DNA from: Cudoniella acicularis
Taxonomy: Eukaryota > Ascomycota > Leotiomycetes > Helotiales > Helotiaceae
Length of the DNA: 64,000 nucleotides
Assembly (NCBI GenBank): GCA_013054445.1
Contig: JAAMPI010000041.1
Coordinates: forward strand, 20,734 to 84,733
Direction of reading: 5' to 3'
Part shown: positions 45,768 through 58,470 of the stretch, piece after piece
Numbering within the stretch: position 1 is the stretch's first letter
How the letters are laid out: each line of letters opens with the position of its first letter
Notes under the pieces: generated by a model
Told to the model about the DNA's origin: nothing
The model's input: the letters and a program-made list of their open reading frames with translations, nothing else
The model's database searches: none
Made by a program: the position numbers and the translations under genes

Positions 45768-48700
45768 GATGGGCGGTAGGAAAGGAGTGGCAGGAGTAAA
45801 TGTGAAGATGTAGTTGTGTTGCGGAGGAGAGGAAACAGGAGAGTAGAAGAGAAAATGCTGATCGACTTATCTATATTACAAGAGGATGCGTCAATTATTT
45901 CTCAGCGCGCAGTTTCCGCCAATTGATTAGTCTTTGACCCGAAGGGCGTATGCGACAATAATCAATGCGTCTGCAACACGAATTTATCCCAATTGTAATT
46001 TTCGTTTGGTGTTGAGGCGACTTGCGCGGGCGGGCCCGAGGCGGAAATGTTCCGCTAGAGGAACAAACCCGATAATCCAACCCAACCGATATATGACTTT
46101 TACAACAATATATTTGTTAGCTACAAATAATTCTAAAAATATCCTAAAAGGTTCTTCTTGCCCTATATTATTAAAAGGAAGCTTATAATAGAAATTAGCT
46201 TATAATACTTAGATAATAGTTTACAATTAATAGATAAGTAATATTATATTAATTAATAATAGACTTTTAAAGCGACTTAAGATATTAAAAATTATAACCG
46301 CCATGAGAGTATATTCTTTAGATACATAACATTCATCTGCTATTGGAAATAGACAATAGAATTTGTGGATATTTGCATACAAAATTTATTAGTGGGTTCG
46401 CTCTCTCCCGTTATCCGATCCTAACCCCGAGTCCTGAAAGGCTATTCGGTTCCCGGTAACGCATTGGCTATTGCTCAGCAGATAAGATTTTCCGGGGCCC
46501 GAGAACCTTTCCAGGTTCGCGATCGGACCTTGTCTATCCATGATCTCGGTTAAGATCTGACGCTTCAAACAAACTTCTTTCCTTTGCATAAATTTTCTGC
46601 ACTCGTGTCAGACACAATTTCTTTCTTCAGCAGAGCTGACTCCAGCTGCTTTGACGACAAAATGAGGGCATACGGGTAGCTCTGCCTCTGCTCATCGCAT
46701 TCAAGTTGGCAATTCAACAACGAGTCATAACTCGTTGCGTCCGGCGGTGGGTGACCATATCTCGGTTCATTTATTCGACACTGCAGCATAGGGGGGGGGG
46801 GGTGAACACAGGGTTGAGTTCAGCCTGCATTCACACCCGACGTGGCGACTTGTGCTGTACTGTCACAGTGACACAGTCCCGAGTTCCTAATTCACAAGGA
46901 GCATGATGCCCCGAACTAACCCCTGGGCGGCGGCACGGCAAAGATCGACTGATTCCTACCGCTTTGCGCCATACGGATACGGGACGGTACAAGTACGCAA
47001 GCGCTTCTGTGGATGTTGCCGAATATATTTGCAATTGGTGCGAGGCCAGCCGATGTGATCTGGAACATGCTTACTGCATCTTATCTGCGGGGTCTTCCCC
47101 TCTAACGCACTGCTGAGGAGTGATCTCCGCTGAGGAGTCCACCCCTTTGAGGCAAATGAAAGTCAAAATGTGCTGTATATTTCAATGCCAGTCACCAGAT
47201 CCTGAAGCAAATCGTCTTGCCAAAGCAACATTGGCGCTCCATGTTTTTGGTGAGTATCAATACAATCACATCCCGACAATCTATGTACGGGTTCATCAAG
47301 TGGTGTGCTGGTAAAGTGGTGTACTGGTGACGAACGACCACGGACTATGCACTGTCCAAGCAACTTATGTCCGTAACCTAGCATTATCTTGTATTTGCTT
47401 TCGCAATCGTCGCGATTCCCCATGTCCATATTCCTTGGTTATGGCGTGAGGCGGCCAAGAGTACAGGTTCATTGGACTCGTCAAAGCAAGACAGTTTCAA
47501 AGTTGTTTTTATAGGTGATTGATTGCGAGTTCTTCCGTTGTGAGCAAATAACAAAATTGAAAGGGCGCATCTACCAGTATTTAAAGCTTGTGATAGTTGT
47601 TCATGAGACCGTCTTAACTGGTAGAAGCGACACGTAAACCCATGATTGCATAGACCGCCTCCAAAATTCCTCTAATGCTTTGTTCAGCATCGGAGCACAG
47701 GGCATCTGATTATGATGGGCCCTACGTCGGCTTTGACTGAGTCAGTTTAGGTGTTGCGCAACCAAACATCATGCCGAAGGGTTTGAGAATAGAAAGACTC
47801 CCGCTGTCACGGTTTGAAATTCTCGGCCCGGACTGAGACTCGGTACGAAAAGTTCCAGAGTAAGTCCAACGTCCAGCATTTCTACGCAAGCTAACACGTA
47901 TGCATGTTTCAACAGATATAATCGACAATTCAAAACAAAGTCGCGTGTGCGCCGACCACAAACTCAAGTTGTTGCCCCGGCATAGTCGATATCGCGGATC
48001 TTTCGAATATCGCTTACATACAAAGCCTCATAATGTGCCTTCATCCAATCTTTGAACTAACCATGAGCTTAATTTTCAAGCTATCATGAAGATTTCCCAA
48101 GGTTATCAGATGAAGTGGAAAATCTTCGAAGCGATGTCCGTGCCACTGCAAGTCACCCGAATAGGCTCAATATCAAATCAAACCCGGTTCACATTTATAG
48201 GCTCGTATCTTCCAGCCCAAGCCGATTCGCTGAAGGATTATAATCCTTGTGAGTGCGTCCTCAGCACGAGTGTGAGACATAAAATTGACGAATTGGCTTT
48301 GCTGAAAGCCATTTTTAACAGCCAGTCAGCGGAGCTTTGCGTTCGTTAGCCCATTCGGCAAACTCCCGTCCGATCCCAAGTTGGCAATGCCATGAACTCA
48401 ACTAGGTCATCATCCTAGAGAGACCAATTGGAAGACACCCGGGCGACCGCCTTGGTATTACAGGGGCTCGAGGATCGTTCGGGGGTCGCATCTGGGATCT
48501 GGGGAATATCGTGGCCCGTGTTCCTGAGCCCAGATTCTGGAATGTTCTCGCCCTCCACCGCCTCAAGCCAGTGTTGGACTTGCGTATACGCCGTATTTGT
48601 GGAAGAATCATGTCAACATTATTGGCCATGACTGCAACCCGCGTAATGAGCAATTATGACAACGAAGAAAATGGAGTTTCCGGTGCTGCAAGCTCGTCGC

Positions 48701-48958
48701 ACGTTCCTGCGCATCTACCCCGGGCCCAGAGGCTGCCATGTTGCGGTTCGGAGTTGGTCCCAGAAAGATTAATTTGTCTCATGCGGGTTCGCTACCACCC
48801 CGGGGGCAAGGCTTTATAACCCCCGCAAACCGCTGTTCGTCCCACTTTGAAGAGGAGTGGAGCTGAACCGCTTTGTCGTGGCTCCCTCTTCCTCACGTTC
48901 TTTTCTTCAACACTTGCTTCGTTTTGCTAGTGCTATCATTTAAGCTTCAATCGACAAC
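45768..48958. other. Long gene-poor region with an AT-rich island
   Basis: No gene is recognised in 3.2 kb. An AT-rich island spans about 46085-46390. A run of 12 G lies at 46791-46802. Several frames of 60-100 codons on both strands (for example 48086-48349) have no motif. The last 100 bp is the leader of the second SAT4-like gene. Confidence 0.4.
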
Positions 48959-50214
48959 ATGTCCACTCTCCCGTACCCTGGCCCAGATATCTCTCTCGCT
49001 CCAAAACTCATCGGAGTCACCGCGACGGGTTACTTGATTGTAGTAGCATTATATTCCTTTCGACTATACTCACGAATTGTGCCAATTCGAAATCTTTGGT
49101 GGGATGACTTGACTATTTCATTAGCCCTGGTAGGACAATTGCAAAACAGCCAAGCACCGGGCTAACAACAGCACAGATATGCGGGCTCGTAGAATTTGGG
49201 ATCTTGATGAGCTCAATTCCATATGGCTTCGGTCGTCACCTCTACTACCTTCAAGAGCCTGACGCGATTTCGGCTGCACGCCTCCTTTTTATCTCACAAC
49301 CACCGTGGGCATGGACGCTCTCACTAATCAAAATATCTATGGCCTGCATGTTCCTACGCATAAACCGCTCCAAAAAATGGCTCATGTCAATGTGGCCGAT
49401 GATCCTGCTCCAACTCGTAGCAGCAGCCGTCTGCAACACTGCACAATTCCTCCAATGTGTACCCCTCCAGGCCCTTTGGGATCCCAATACCCCCAACGTC
49501 AAATGCTGGGCACCCTCCTCAATAGATGCAAGCATCTACATTAACGCCGGCATGAACATTAGCACCGACATCATCTTCTCCTTGCTTCCTATCACTTTCA
49601 TCCGCAAACTCGACCGGCCCTTCTGGGAAAAATTCGTCATTTGCTGCCTCATGGGTCTCGGGATCATGGCCAGCGCCGCTTCACTTGTCAAAACATTAAA
49701 AATCAGCACGTACGAGAAATCGAAGGATCCCCTTTTCGACGGCGTCGACATCTCAATTGTAAGGATAATCTTGCTCTTAATTCTTTCACGTTCTACTCCC
49801 TCCAAAGACACGTTGAAGGAGTGTATATACTCCTCCAAAAACTCAAAAGCAGCCCCTCAACAAATATCTACAAGAAAGCATACTAACACCCCACCCTTCC
49901 AGTGGAGCATCCTCGAAGAACAACTAGGCATGATAGCAGCCTGCGTGCCCTGTCTTAAAAACCCCTGCGAGCGCTTCCTCCGACGCATGGGCCTCATCTC
50001 CTTCTACGGCAGCGGCTCACGCGGGAGCGCATACGCACGCTACAGAGACAACGACATGGAAGATGGAGGCACGATTATCGTGGGTAACGGGCAGAGTAAA
50101 TCGATGACTAGTGACGAGAGTAGTGTGGAGTTTTACCAGATGGAGAATGGGAGGATAAGAAGGAAGGGGGATGTGGAGCATATTGTTGATGGGTTGAGGG
50201 GGAATGCACCTTGA
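48959..50214 (+). CDS. SAT4-like fungal rhodopsin-domain integral membrane protein (second copy)
   Basis: Three exons (48959-49129, 49177-49758, 49903-50214) give 354 residues with about seven membrane segments: GVTATGYLIVVALYSFRLYS, WWDDLTISLALICGLVEFGI, GFGRHLYYLQ loop, AWTLSLIKISMACMFLRINR, QLVAAAVCNTAQFLQCVPLQ, ALWDP, MNISTDIIFSLLPITFIRKL and LMGLGIMASAASLVKTL. The tail (SKSMTSDESSVEFYQMENGR) is hydrophilic. The intron at 49759-49902 has a good TACTAAC branch site, yet it is 144 nt and stop-free, so the unspliced frame also runs through. Spliced, ISI joins WSILEEQLGMIAACVP, the family's expected order. Role unknown; this family includes candidate receptors. Confidence 0.9.
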
Positions 50215-52003
50215 TTTGGGTTTCGATTCGATCTCGAGCAACTGCGACGATATATACCCCCCCTCCCTTCCTTTTCAGATTCGGCGGTTTTGGGAGTCGA
50301 CGGCAAGCAAGGATGACTGGCGGTGTTCTGGTGTTTTAAGGAATGAATAAATGATTATATTGGATCGTTGCTTGGATGGACACGATTAAAAGTAAGATAT
50401 AATATCTCGACACTCTCAACAAACAACAAACGGGCGGGCTTCACATATAGGCGGACTGGCGGGCGGGCGTACTTTTTGGCGGTTACAACGCTATACTATA
50501 TACCCTTTGGGATGGATGGATCATTTTTGGTGGACAAAACAAACATTTGTCCTCGGCGCTCGGCGAGAGAAAGGATGGGAATTACCCTTTCTGGTATTAC
50601 TTACATATATAAATATATGTTGCGCTTCTTCTCTGAGAGATGATCCGGCTGGGAAGGAAAACACAGATGATGGATGGTCTTCCTCTGGGTGGTGGTGTTG
50701 GGTTTAGTAGTATGGAAGAGATGGATGGATGGATGGTAGTGTTTAAGTTTTAAATAGATAGGGGGGATGAGGGATAAGGGGGTGAGGAAGAGGAATAATG
50801 ATTATTACTGCATCTGGTCTTACCCGTGAATTTTGAGCTTGGTTTTGTGATCTTGCAGCATCACCACTGGGTTACGTACGGCTATCTCAAGCGCACAGGG
50901 ATGAGATACGTTCTCCAAACGGCCAGGTTCTATTCACAAGGAGGAGCTAAAAATAATCCAACAAATAACACACACGTACGCAAGCACAGACGCAGCCCTA
51001 TCGTACCTTCCAAGTTCCCAACTCCCCACCATTGGGCCCCTACTCACCCACCAACGTGGCTCCAACTCCCACGTCCGAAGCACGTTCCGTGTACGCAGAA
51101 TCCTTTCGGTTGAAAACCCTTGATTTGAAATTTGGTGTCCTGGCACGTGCAAGGGGGTGTTTGGGAACTGGCGGGGGGATAGACAGCTGGCTGGGATTTT
51201 GCGAAACGTGAGGTGTTTGTTAAGCGGGGAATTTGGGGAAATGCGATAGGAAGATGTTTGTGTGGGGGTATGGGTGGGTTTGATTGATTGAGGGGTTTGT
51301 GGAGGCTGTGAAGATTGTGGGTTTGTTTGGGAAGGGGAGAATGGTTTCGTTGAAGGGTGTTGGGTGGAGGGGCATCTAGGTTAAAGTTGGGTTTATTCTG
51401 GTGGGCTCCCTTGAGTCCTTGACTAGAGTATAGCCTTTTCCTGAACTGGAGTTTGAAGGCCAGGTTTCGCAATATCTTTTCCATTACAGTTTTTCTACAA
51501 ATGGGAGAGTAGTGAGTAAATTACTCCACTCCACCTAAAGCAGCGCAGGGGTTTACGAGCGCTTCCTTAGATGGAAGTATTGATGGTATGATCGAGAAAG
51601 AAACAAAAATAAATTCCTGAGTGAGTTCGTTTTTCGGTAGTACTAGCAAGAATAAGATACGAAGGCTATCCAGGTAACACTCGAGAAGTCTTCATTACAA
51701 CACAACACACGACACACAACACTTCACCGTAAAATACGTCCATGAACTTGATATCTGACAGAATGAGAATTAATTTTTCATTCCAAAACAAGCCTTACTT
51801 CAGGTGGTTCGTCGAGAAAATTCTCGCTGGAGAGTAGTTGATTTGCAGAATAAGGAATGCGATGGGCGGTTCTCAAAACCTCGTCAAATAACATTTCTTT
51901 TAGGAAAACTTGTCAGTATTTTTAAAATGCCTTACCTAGTAACAAAATCAGAGCCCAAATCTTGATTTCAGGTGAGAGCTTGTCGTGGACAATACAATAT
52001 AAT
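50215..52003. other. Intergenic region with GGAT microsatellites
   Basis: No gene is supported. GGAT tandem units occur near 50512-50520 and 50719-50735; TTGGTTGG- and GGGTTTG-type runs are at 51200-51370. The right end is the 3' UTR of the MDR gene. Confidence 0.45.
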
Positions 52004-53110
52004 TTATTGCTTGCCATTAGCTTGCTTCAGCTGGGGCGTGTCCTCAATATTAATCACAAACTTCTTCGCGCTCGACTTTCCACTCCTCAATGTCTTCAAC
52101 GCCGTCTCCAGTCCCACCAAACCACCATCCACAACTTCATAAGAATGAATCTTCAACTTCCCTTCTCTCAACCAAGCTCCAATCAGCCTCGAATAAGCAA
52201 GACCGAAATCTTTACCACCAGCACCCATTCCCAGCCTATCTCTCTTACCAAGCGGCGTCAACTCTTTCCACATACTCCCAGCCATAGTCGTAGACTGCTC
52301 TATCCCCTCCGGAATATCATCCCTATGACCACCAAGCACCCAAGTCAGCCTCCCCCCTTCTTGATCAAGAGCAGGCCAATAATTATCATGACTCCCCTTC
52401 TCACTAATAGCATCAAAAGCAAACAAGAGTTTTCTCCCCCCAAGCACCCTCCGAATCTCACTGACAACCTTTTCCGGTCCCTGCCTATAATCAATAACCA
52501 CATCCCCCTTCTCCTTCTCGATCAACGTTTCCACCAGCGGGATCCCACCCCCAGCAACGCAAATAACCTTCACATTTGCAATCTTCGCCAACCTAACCAC
52601 AGCCGCCCCAACCGCGCTAGACGCACCATAAACCACCAACGGACTCTCAGGCTTAGGATACTCCCACGGCCCAGCCGTAACGCGCAACATAGCAAACAGC
52701 CCAATGGCCGCCATGAAATTCGCCATAGGAGTAGTAGCCGCCTGCTCAAAGCTCACATCGGCACCAATATGAAAAGCAGTCCATTCATATGCAATAGCAT
52801 ATTCGGCATAAGCGCCATATTGGGTACCGAGTTCGTGGAGGGCAGCGACACGGTTGCCGGGGCGAAAATCGTGGACAGCGGTGCCGACCGCGACGATGGT
52901 GCCGGCGATGTCGTCGCCGGAATTCGGGCACGAGCGGATGGTCATTAGGTTTCCGGTGGCCATTTTCCAGTCTTTAGGGTTGCAGGACGCGGAGTGAACT
53001 TTGATGAGGAGGTGGGAGGGGTGCGTGATTTGGGGGATGGGAACGCTGTGCAGGGTGACGGTTGTGTCGGCGTGGACGTGGGCTTCTTGCATTGTTTTTG
53101 TGGTGGCCAT
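52004..53110 (-). CDS. MDR-family zinc-independent enoyl/quinone reductase-like oxidoreductase
   Basis: One exon of 368 residues. The start at 53110 (MATTKTMQEAHVHADTTVTL) was chosen because the upstream in-frame extension is leader sequence with a TATA box at about 100 bp. The GroES-like fold has KVHSASCNPKDWKM, GDDIAGTIVAVG and FRPGNRVAAL. The NADPH-binding Rossmann part has VVYGASSAVGAAVVRLAK, then VICVAGGG and DVVIDYR. The PKDWK motif is typical of the TOXD/trans-enoyl reductase group of fungal MDR proteins, often partners of polyketide synthases or stand-alone reductases. No polyketide synthase is in this window, so a stand-alone detoxifying reductase is the simpler idea. Catalytic zinc ligands are absent. 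Confidence 0.92.
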   Translation of the reverse strand: MATTKTMQEAHVHADTTVTLHSVPIPQITHPSHLLIKVHSASCNPKDWKMATGNLMTIRSCPNSGDDIAGTIVAVGTAVHDFRPGNRVAALHELGTQYGAYAEYAIAYEWTAFHIGADVSFEQAATTPMANFMAAIGLFAMLRVTAGPWEYPKPESPLVVYGASSAVGAAVVRLAKIANVKVICVAGGGIPLVETLIEKEKGDVVIDYRQGPEKVVSEIRRVLGGRKLLFAFDAISEKGSHDNYWPALDQEGGRLTWVLGGHRDDIPEGIEQSTTMAGSMWKELTPLGKRDRLGMGAGGKDFGLAYSRLIGAWLREGKLKIHSYEVVDGGLVGLETALKTLRSGKSSAKKFVINIEDTPQLKQANGKQ

Positions 53111-53679
53111 TTTTGCGTGTTTGGTTTGGTGACGGTGAGAAACAATGAGAAAACGTTGTGATGAAAGATAGGAATCAAGTAATTGGAATAGATGAAAGAG
53201 AATGCCTTTTATAAGGAGTCTTCGGAATTTCTGGCACAACTTGTTGATACCTCTGCTCACTCAAGCAGGGAAGAAGTTCACGGCAGTGACAGCATCCTTC
53301 TCCCGACGGAATTACGCTCTCGTTCCCCTCTGATATCCCATTACTAACCCCTTTTCATGTGAGTGTATCTCGCACATCGCAAACTCTTCACAGTTTGTCA
53401 TCTGTAGATCCTTCATCGTCTTTGTTGTTGGTGAAAGCTTACCGTGCATGAAGCGAGAGCGAAGTGCGAGGACCCGCCCCGCCCACGACAGGGGCTGGAT
53501 GGAGGGGCAGTAGATCTAGTGCGGGGTTATGGATCCGCGTTGGACTACCGGGAAACTAGGCTTGCCAGACACTTCTGCTTGGCGCTGTGAAACCAACTCA
53601 TATATACCTCTCATTTGCACCTCAAGTTTCATTCAAAACTCCTAAAGCATTTCAAAAGAAAAGTGAGCAATCTCCTATC
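53111..53679. other. Shared promoter region of two divergent genes
   Basis: The MDR gene (minus) and the DUF4863-like gene (plus) start 569 bp apart and diverge, so they may share control. The middle is GC-rich (GGACCCGCCCCGCCCACG around 53471-53488). No further gene is seen. Confidence 0.45.
53206..53213 (-). promoter_or_regulatory. TATA box of the MDR oxidoreductase gene
   Basis: Read on the minus strand, CTTATAAAAGGC lies about 100 bp upstream of the ATG at 53110. Confidence 0.55.
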
Positions 53680-54600
53680 ATGGACAGCAAAACAGACCCC
53701 ACAGCGAACACCCAGGTCGACATCGAAGCCTACCCAAATGCCAAGAAGCTGGTAACTCGTGCTCAGGAGTTCTTCAGCGAGAAAGAAAATCTGTATGCAC
53801 CCCCCTCTTTTCTTGAAAACTATTTTCCGCTTGGAGGATCTAGCTGACCGGAAAATGCAGTACGCCGGGAAAAGCTCTCGAGCATACACTGAACACGAAA
53901 TATGGCCCTGGAAACCCATATTATGAAGACTTTTGCGCGCTTGTGAAGAAAGGTCTTGATGAAGGAGTGAGTGATTCTGTTTCCTTTTGTTTTTCATGGC
54001 CGGATGTTGTTGGGCATGGCTGCTTTTCTTCAATCCTCTCAATCCTCTCAAACCATCATTTTCCCTTTTATTCCGAAATTCTCTTCAAAAAATGAAGCCT
54101 CAACGCAGGACGGACTTAACGGGCTTGAGGGGGTACCATAAAAGATCTTATTCTCGCCTCTTCAAGATCACTAAAAGCACTTCTTCTTGCCCCCCTTTCC
54201 ATAAATTCCAGAAAAGAAGATTCCTCTCGCTAACACCACCCAGTGGGTAGCGAACATTGAAGTCGACGGCCCAAAATACCGACGCTCTAAAATTAGTCTC
54301 CCCTCATCCCTGACACACTTCTTCAGCATCACAACCGTATACATGAACTCTCAAGAAGAATACTCAGGCCAATATCACGTGCATCCTTACGGAGAAATCA
54401 ACTGCGTGGTGCAGCTTGATGAAGGAGCTGAATTGAAGGGCATGCAAGGCTGGCAAGGGAAAGGATGGACAAGTCCTGGACCGGGAACGCATCATTATCC
54501 GCAGGTGAGGGGTGGTGCGCTTGTGGCGCTGTTTTTTCTGCCCGCGGGCAGGATTGGGTATAATGTGGAGCCGGGGATGCCGCAGCCGGCTTATGTTTAG
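53680..54600 (+). CDS. DUF4863-family protein (4-hydroxylaminobenzoate lyase-like)
   Basis: Three exons (53680-53792, 53861-53966, 54244-54600) give 191 residues. Exon 1 codes MDSKTDPTANTQVDIEAYPN; exon 2 ends in ALVKKGLDEG; exon 3 starts WVANIEVDGPKYRRSKI. The conserved core is SGQYHVHPYGEINCVVQLDE, then GWTSPGPGTHHYPQVRGGAL and FFLPAGRIGYN, a cupin-like pattern with several His and Glu able to bind metal. It resembles the family that includes bacterial p-hydroxylaminobenzoate lyase (PnbB), which works on nitroaromatic breakdown. The fungal role is unknown. The splice sites are GT-AG and the phases agree. The family name is from memory; the cupin-like look is from the sequence. Confidence 0.8.
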
Positions 54601-57202
54601 ATGATATGAGGGGATTGAGGAGGGTAGTCTAGGGGTTCTGGGTTGTATGTTGTAGAGGACTTGAATGAAATGTTTGAACTTGAGTAGTTGTTTATCGTAA
54701 AGGTCTTGAATTTTGAAGCGCGTTTCAACTTTGAATGCATTCAGTAATTTGTGCTTCACTTCGCAGAGAATCATACCTAGCAGGAATTAGAGTAGACAGG
54801 CTGTGGTAACCACCAACGCGTCAGGTTGTTTGAAAAACTGTCCAAGAGCGAAAAAGAGCCCATCAACACTATCGAAAAAACTAGACCTCGTTCTTCCGCA
54901 TCTGCCTTCAAATCTAACTTACCTCAGCATTGCAAATCACATAAATGCAAACCTTAATACCAAAATCCCCGCGAACTAGTACCGGCGAGTTGCTAGGCAG
55001 GGAATGTAGCAAAACCAACTTTCTTAATGATTCACCTAGCATTTTCAACCGGAAGTGATCTAGATCAAAGCCGCGGAAAGGTTTAACTCATGCACGTACA
55101 AGGAATAGAGCGGTCAGGTGCCTTTGCTCAGGGCGGCTCACAAGTTTAGTTTGAGGAGAGGTGGGAGTTGAGTGCTTCGCACTTCGCAACTTCCCCGCCA
55201 CTTACCTACCAATCTCAGTTTTCGGATTAGTTTAACTCTCAATCCCAGTGCAGCCGATCCATATCCACCACGGCAACTTTGCAGGAACGTAATAGATTTA
55301 ACTTTAGTGCAGGGCGCAAGAAGACATAAAAAAGTGGAGAGTGAAGAGCAAAGAAGCAGCAGACTTCCTGCAATCTATGTCCAATTTTCCAGCTATAAAA
55401 TGTCGCCACATCTAAGAATACTTAGAAGAGCTCAAAGATGATGAAGGAGAACTTTTTCCGCACTGATTGGTCTGCCGAGGAAGTTGAGAGAGTTGAGTTC
55501 TAGGAGTCTTCTGATACAGTGGTACTGACTAGGCTCCGTTAGCTCAACGGCGATAACGCCTTTCACGACCTGACCGTCATTCACTTGAGTCTTTACTGTA
55601 AATTGAAGCTGCTTGGCAGCAATAATTGACTTGACAGCAGAAGTTGGGTTGACATTGACAGCAAAACTAATTCCTGCAACTACGTTAATTCATCATCCTA
55701 GTCACCTTGCCAGCGTCTCGGAATCTAAGAATTTCTAGTAGGAAGAGTGCGGAAACTGGACGTATATGGCGGAAAGGATAGGTGGCGATTGTGCGTTTTG
55801 TGAAAACCATTCGCTCTCTGGGATGACGGTCCGGTCTTCTCGAATGCGCCTCTGCCTCTGGTTGAAGGCACTTGCAAAATATATATTCTTGTGCAGTAAT
55901 TCGCAAACCAGACTCATAACATGGTGAACCTGTGTTAGGATTCAATAAACAATGTTTGTTAAAGTGAAGCCACACATCCTGTCCAAAAAAAGAAGTGGAA
56001 TGCAGACTCCACTTGTAAAGAGTTTACTTCCACAGACCCTTTTCAAGTCATGGGAGCACTCCTAGGCAGTGAGCATGTTTTAGCTGAAATTGAAAATTAC
56101 TGTAGGTTCTGGCAAAATGATGGAAACAATCTTCTTACTTGACAGGCTTATATCGAGGCAACAAGAATGTTAGCGTTGGCAGTCGCTAGCCTCTTTAAAT
56201 TTCGTCGTTGAGGGAAATAATTGATCATACGAATATACTTTATCTCAAAACTAGTTATTTAAAATTTCTTGAAACGATAGAGTCTAGCTGTAGATGTGGT
56301 AGTGGAAGAAGACTTGATATGGGACTTGTGTTGAGGAGGATGAAGACAGCGAATCAAACGCAGATGGAAATCCGGTCTGTAAGGTTTGATTGAAGCAGAA
56401 GACTTCGGAGAAAAATCGTTGCAAGTATAAGACAGTTAAACAACTTGTTTTTGAGACGAATTTCAGGGAGTGAGAAAGTGCTAAAAATAATCAAAAGTTA
56501 TAGACTTGCATGTCGTGGATCAACTCAACTGGTAATCCGAAAGCCTTCTGAGGTCAACTTTAGCGAAGAAGGAAAGTGAAAAAAGTATGAGATATAGTGA
56601 GTTCATGTTCATAAATTATACGTTTCTCAACGCCGTGCTGTGCTGCAGACGATTGAAATACCCCAAGTGGCTTTTAGTGATCACGGGTGACGGATCGGCA
56701 TCATTTAAGTGCCTCCAACCCGAAGTCAGGAGAAGTATAAATTGCAAAAAATCTGCAACAAATGTGAGCAAAACTCTTCGAGGGCAACAGAGTCGACACT
56801 TGTATTGATGCCGCTTAGGAATCTCAAGCAAAGATTAACACATCATCAGGAAGTTTCATAGCCTCGGCAGCGCAGCTCTGCCTTCAACTTCTAGGCCATC
56901 TGCAGTCCTGGTTCAGATCCTAATGCAACCGGAGTTCTCCCACCATTTACGTCAAATCTGGCCGCCATGATTGGGCGAAAAGTCAACGATTCCCGCATCT
57001 AATGCAAGCTTGCCGCATCACATGCGATCTGCGCTGCATCATCACATCAGCTTTTGTAGATGCTGAGAAATGCTTTTTCTTCAGACATTTCTCTCCGTGG
57101 TTTCTCAGAAGTACTCAATACGGCCAGACTCGTTGTCGACGAGAAGAAGCGTGGCATGTTGCTTGGCGTAGAAGCGTTTTTGCTCTGTCCTCACTTGTGA
57201 TC
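54601..57202. other. Long intergenic region, decayed
   Basis: No complete gene is found. On the minus strand, about 55440-55690 is open for 80-odd codons without an ATG and reads protein-like (SFAVNVNPTSAVKSIIAAK, QVVKGVIAVELTEP), perhaps a gene scrap. The rest is AT-rich. The last 200 bp is the leader of the zinc-cluster gene. Confidence 0.4.
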
Positions 57203-58470
57203 ATGGACATACAGCAAGCACAACCACCTCCGCCGCCGCCACCACAAGTCAAGGTACACCAAATTCGTGCGCATCAAAAGTCGAGGACAGGATGCACCTG
57301 CTGCAAAAGTCACCGTGTAAAGGTTGGCGAAGCCTCAATCTCATAATGAGTATTCCGGGAACAACGCTGATCCAAAAATAGTGTGACGAGCTAAAGCCGA
57401 AATGCTCGCGTTGTATAAGATATTCTGAAGATTGTATATACTCGCCAATACCTTCGGGGCCGTCATCTAGATTTGCGAGAACAACCGCAGATTTTTCTGG
57501 TCCCATTCAGGTTCCGAAGGATGTGAACAATAGCACCACAGAACTCAATCTTGGCGATTTGGAGCTCCTGCAAAATTGGATTTTTCATGCCTATGAGGGA
57601 TTTGGTGATGGAAAGCCCGGAGACAGCATAATATGGCAGAGGGATATTCCTGAGTTGGCCGTCAAACATCCATTTCTGATGCGTGGAATCCTTGCAGTAT
57701 CTGCTTTGCATAAGGGACGAATGAAGCCGGAAGAAAAGCCCCATTACCTAGCAACAGCGGCATATCATCAAAATCTTGCTTTGCCGTCTTACCGTTATAT
57801 TGTCGATGATGTAGTCCACCGGATGGACGAGGATAATTGCCGCGCGATTCTCGCATTTGGAACTCTGACGTCGGTGTATGCTTTCGCCTCCCCGCATCCT
57901 CCTGGAAGCATTCTTTTTGCTGGATTGTGTTCTTCCACCGGTGTCCCGGAATGGATTCGAATGATTCGAGGGAAAAGAAATATCCGGGACATTGCAAAGG
58001 GCTGGGATGTTGAAGGCGTTTTCTTGAGCAGTGAACGTCACTTTCTGGAGTCTCCGGATCTGTCACTCAGTCCCGACGATGGCGAATTGACTCTTCTGGA
58101 CCAGCGGATAGAGAGTCTGGGACCAGGAATTGTTGAAGACGCGGAAGAGAGATTTATCTATCATGAAACTTTGATGTTACTTCGTAAATGTTTTGCGATG
58201 CCATACCAACCAAACTCTCCCCTGGGTTTCAAATTCGTGATCTTCCTGTGGGTTGAACTGGTTCCAGTACGATTTTTGGAGCTGCTAGATGATTTACAGC
58301 CCATCGCTGTGGTTTTGTTAGCTTTTCTCTGTATTTTGTTGAAAAGGTGCTCTCACTATTGGTATATCAAAGGGGCTGCTGAGCGAATTCTTTCGGAGGT
58401 ATATAATATCCTTGGGGAGGAATGGCAACCTTGGATAGCGTACCCAATACAAAAGGTCCATAATGAATAA
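57203..58470 (+). CDS. Zn(II)2Cys6 transcription factor, sterol-uptake regulator type
   Basis: Two exons (57203-57322 and 57382-58470) give 402 residues. The intron splits the zinc cluster between VK and CDE: C31-x2-C34-x6-C41-x6-C48-x2-C51-x6-C58 (GCTCCKSHRVK, then CDELKPKCSRCIRYSEDC). A PPPPPPP stretch precedes it. The middle domain (LNLGDLELLQNWIFHAYEGF, AVKHPFLMRGILAVSALHKG, HYLATAAYHQNLALPSYR, RAILAFGTLTSVYAFASP) matches the fungal factor group typified by Upc2/Ecm22-like proteins, but ligand and targets are unknown. The C-terminus is complete (LGEEWQPWIAYPIQKVHNE). Its nearest neighbours do not suggest a pathway. Confidence 0.9.

Noticed and set aside
52004..52948. Plus-strand open frame of 328 codons at 51962-52948
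   Set aside because: It is the mirror of the MDR oxidoreductase on the minus strand, which has full family motifs. The antisense frame is Pro/Ser/Arg-rich without any domain.
44088..54600. Pathway linking the aromatic decarboxylase, MDR reductase and DUF4863 protein
   Set aside because: They are separated by several kilobases, on different strands, with unrelated genes between. Only the MDR/DUF4863 pair shares a divergent promoter.
55537..55575. tRNA-like string (TTAGCTCAACGG)
   Set aside because: It resembles a D-arm, but no acceptor stem, anticodon arm or T-arm can be placed around it, and it is part of a minus-strand open frame.
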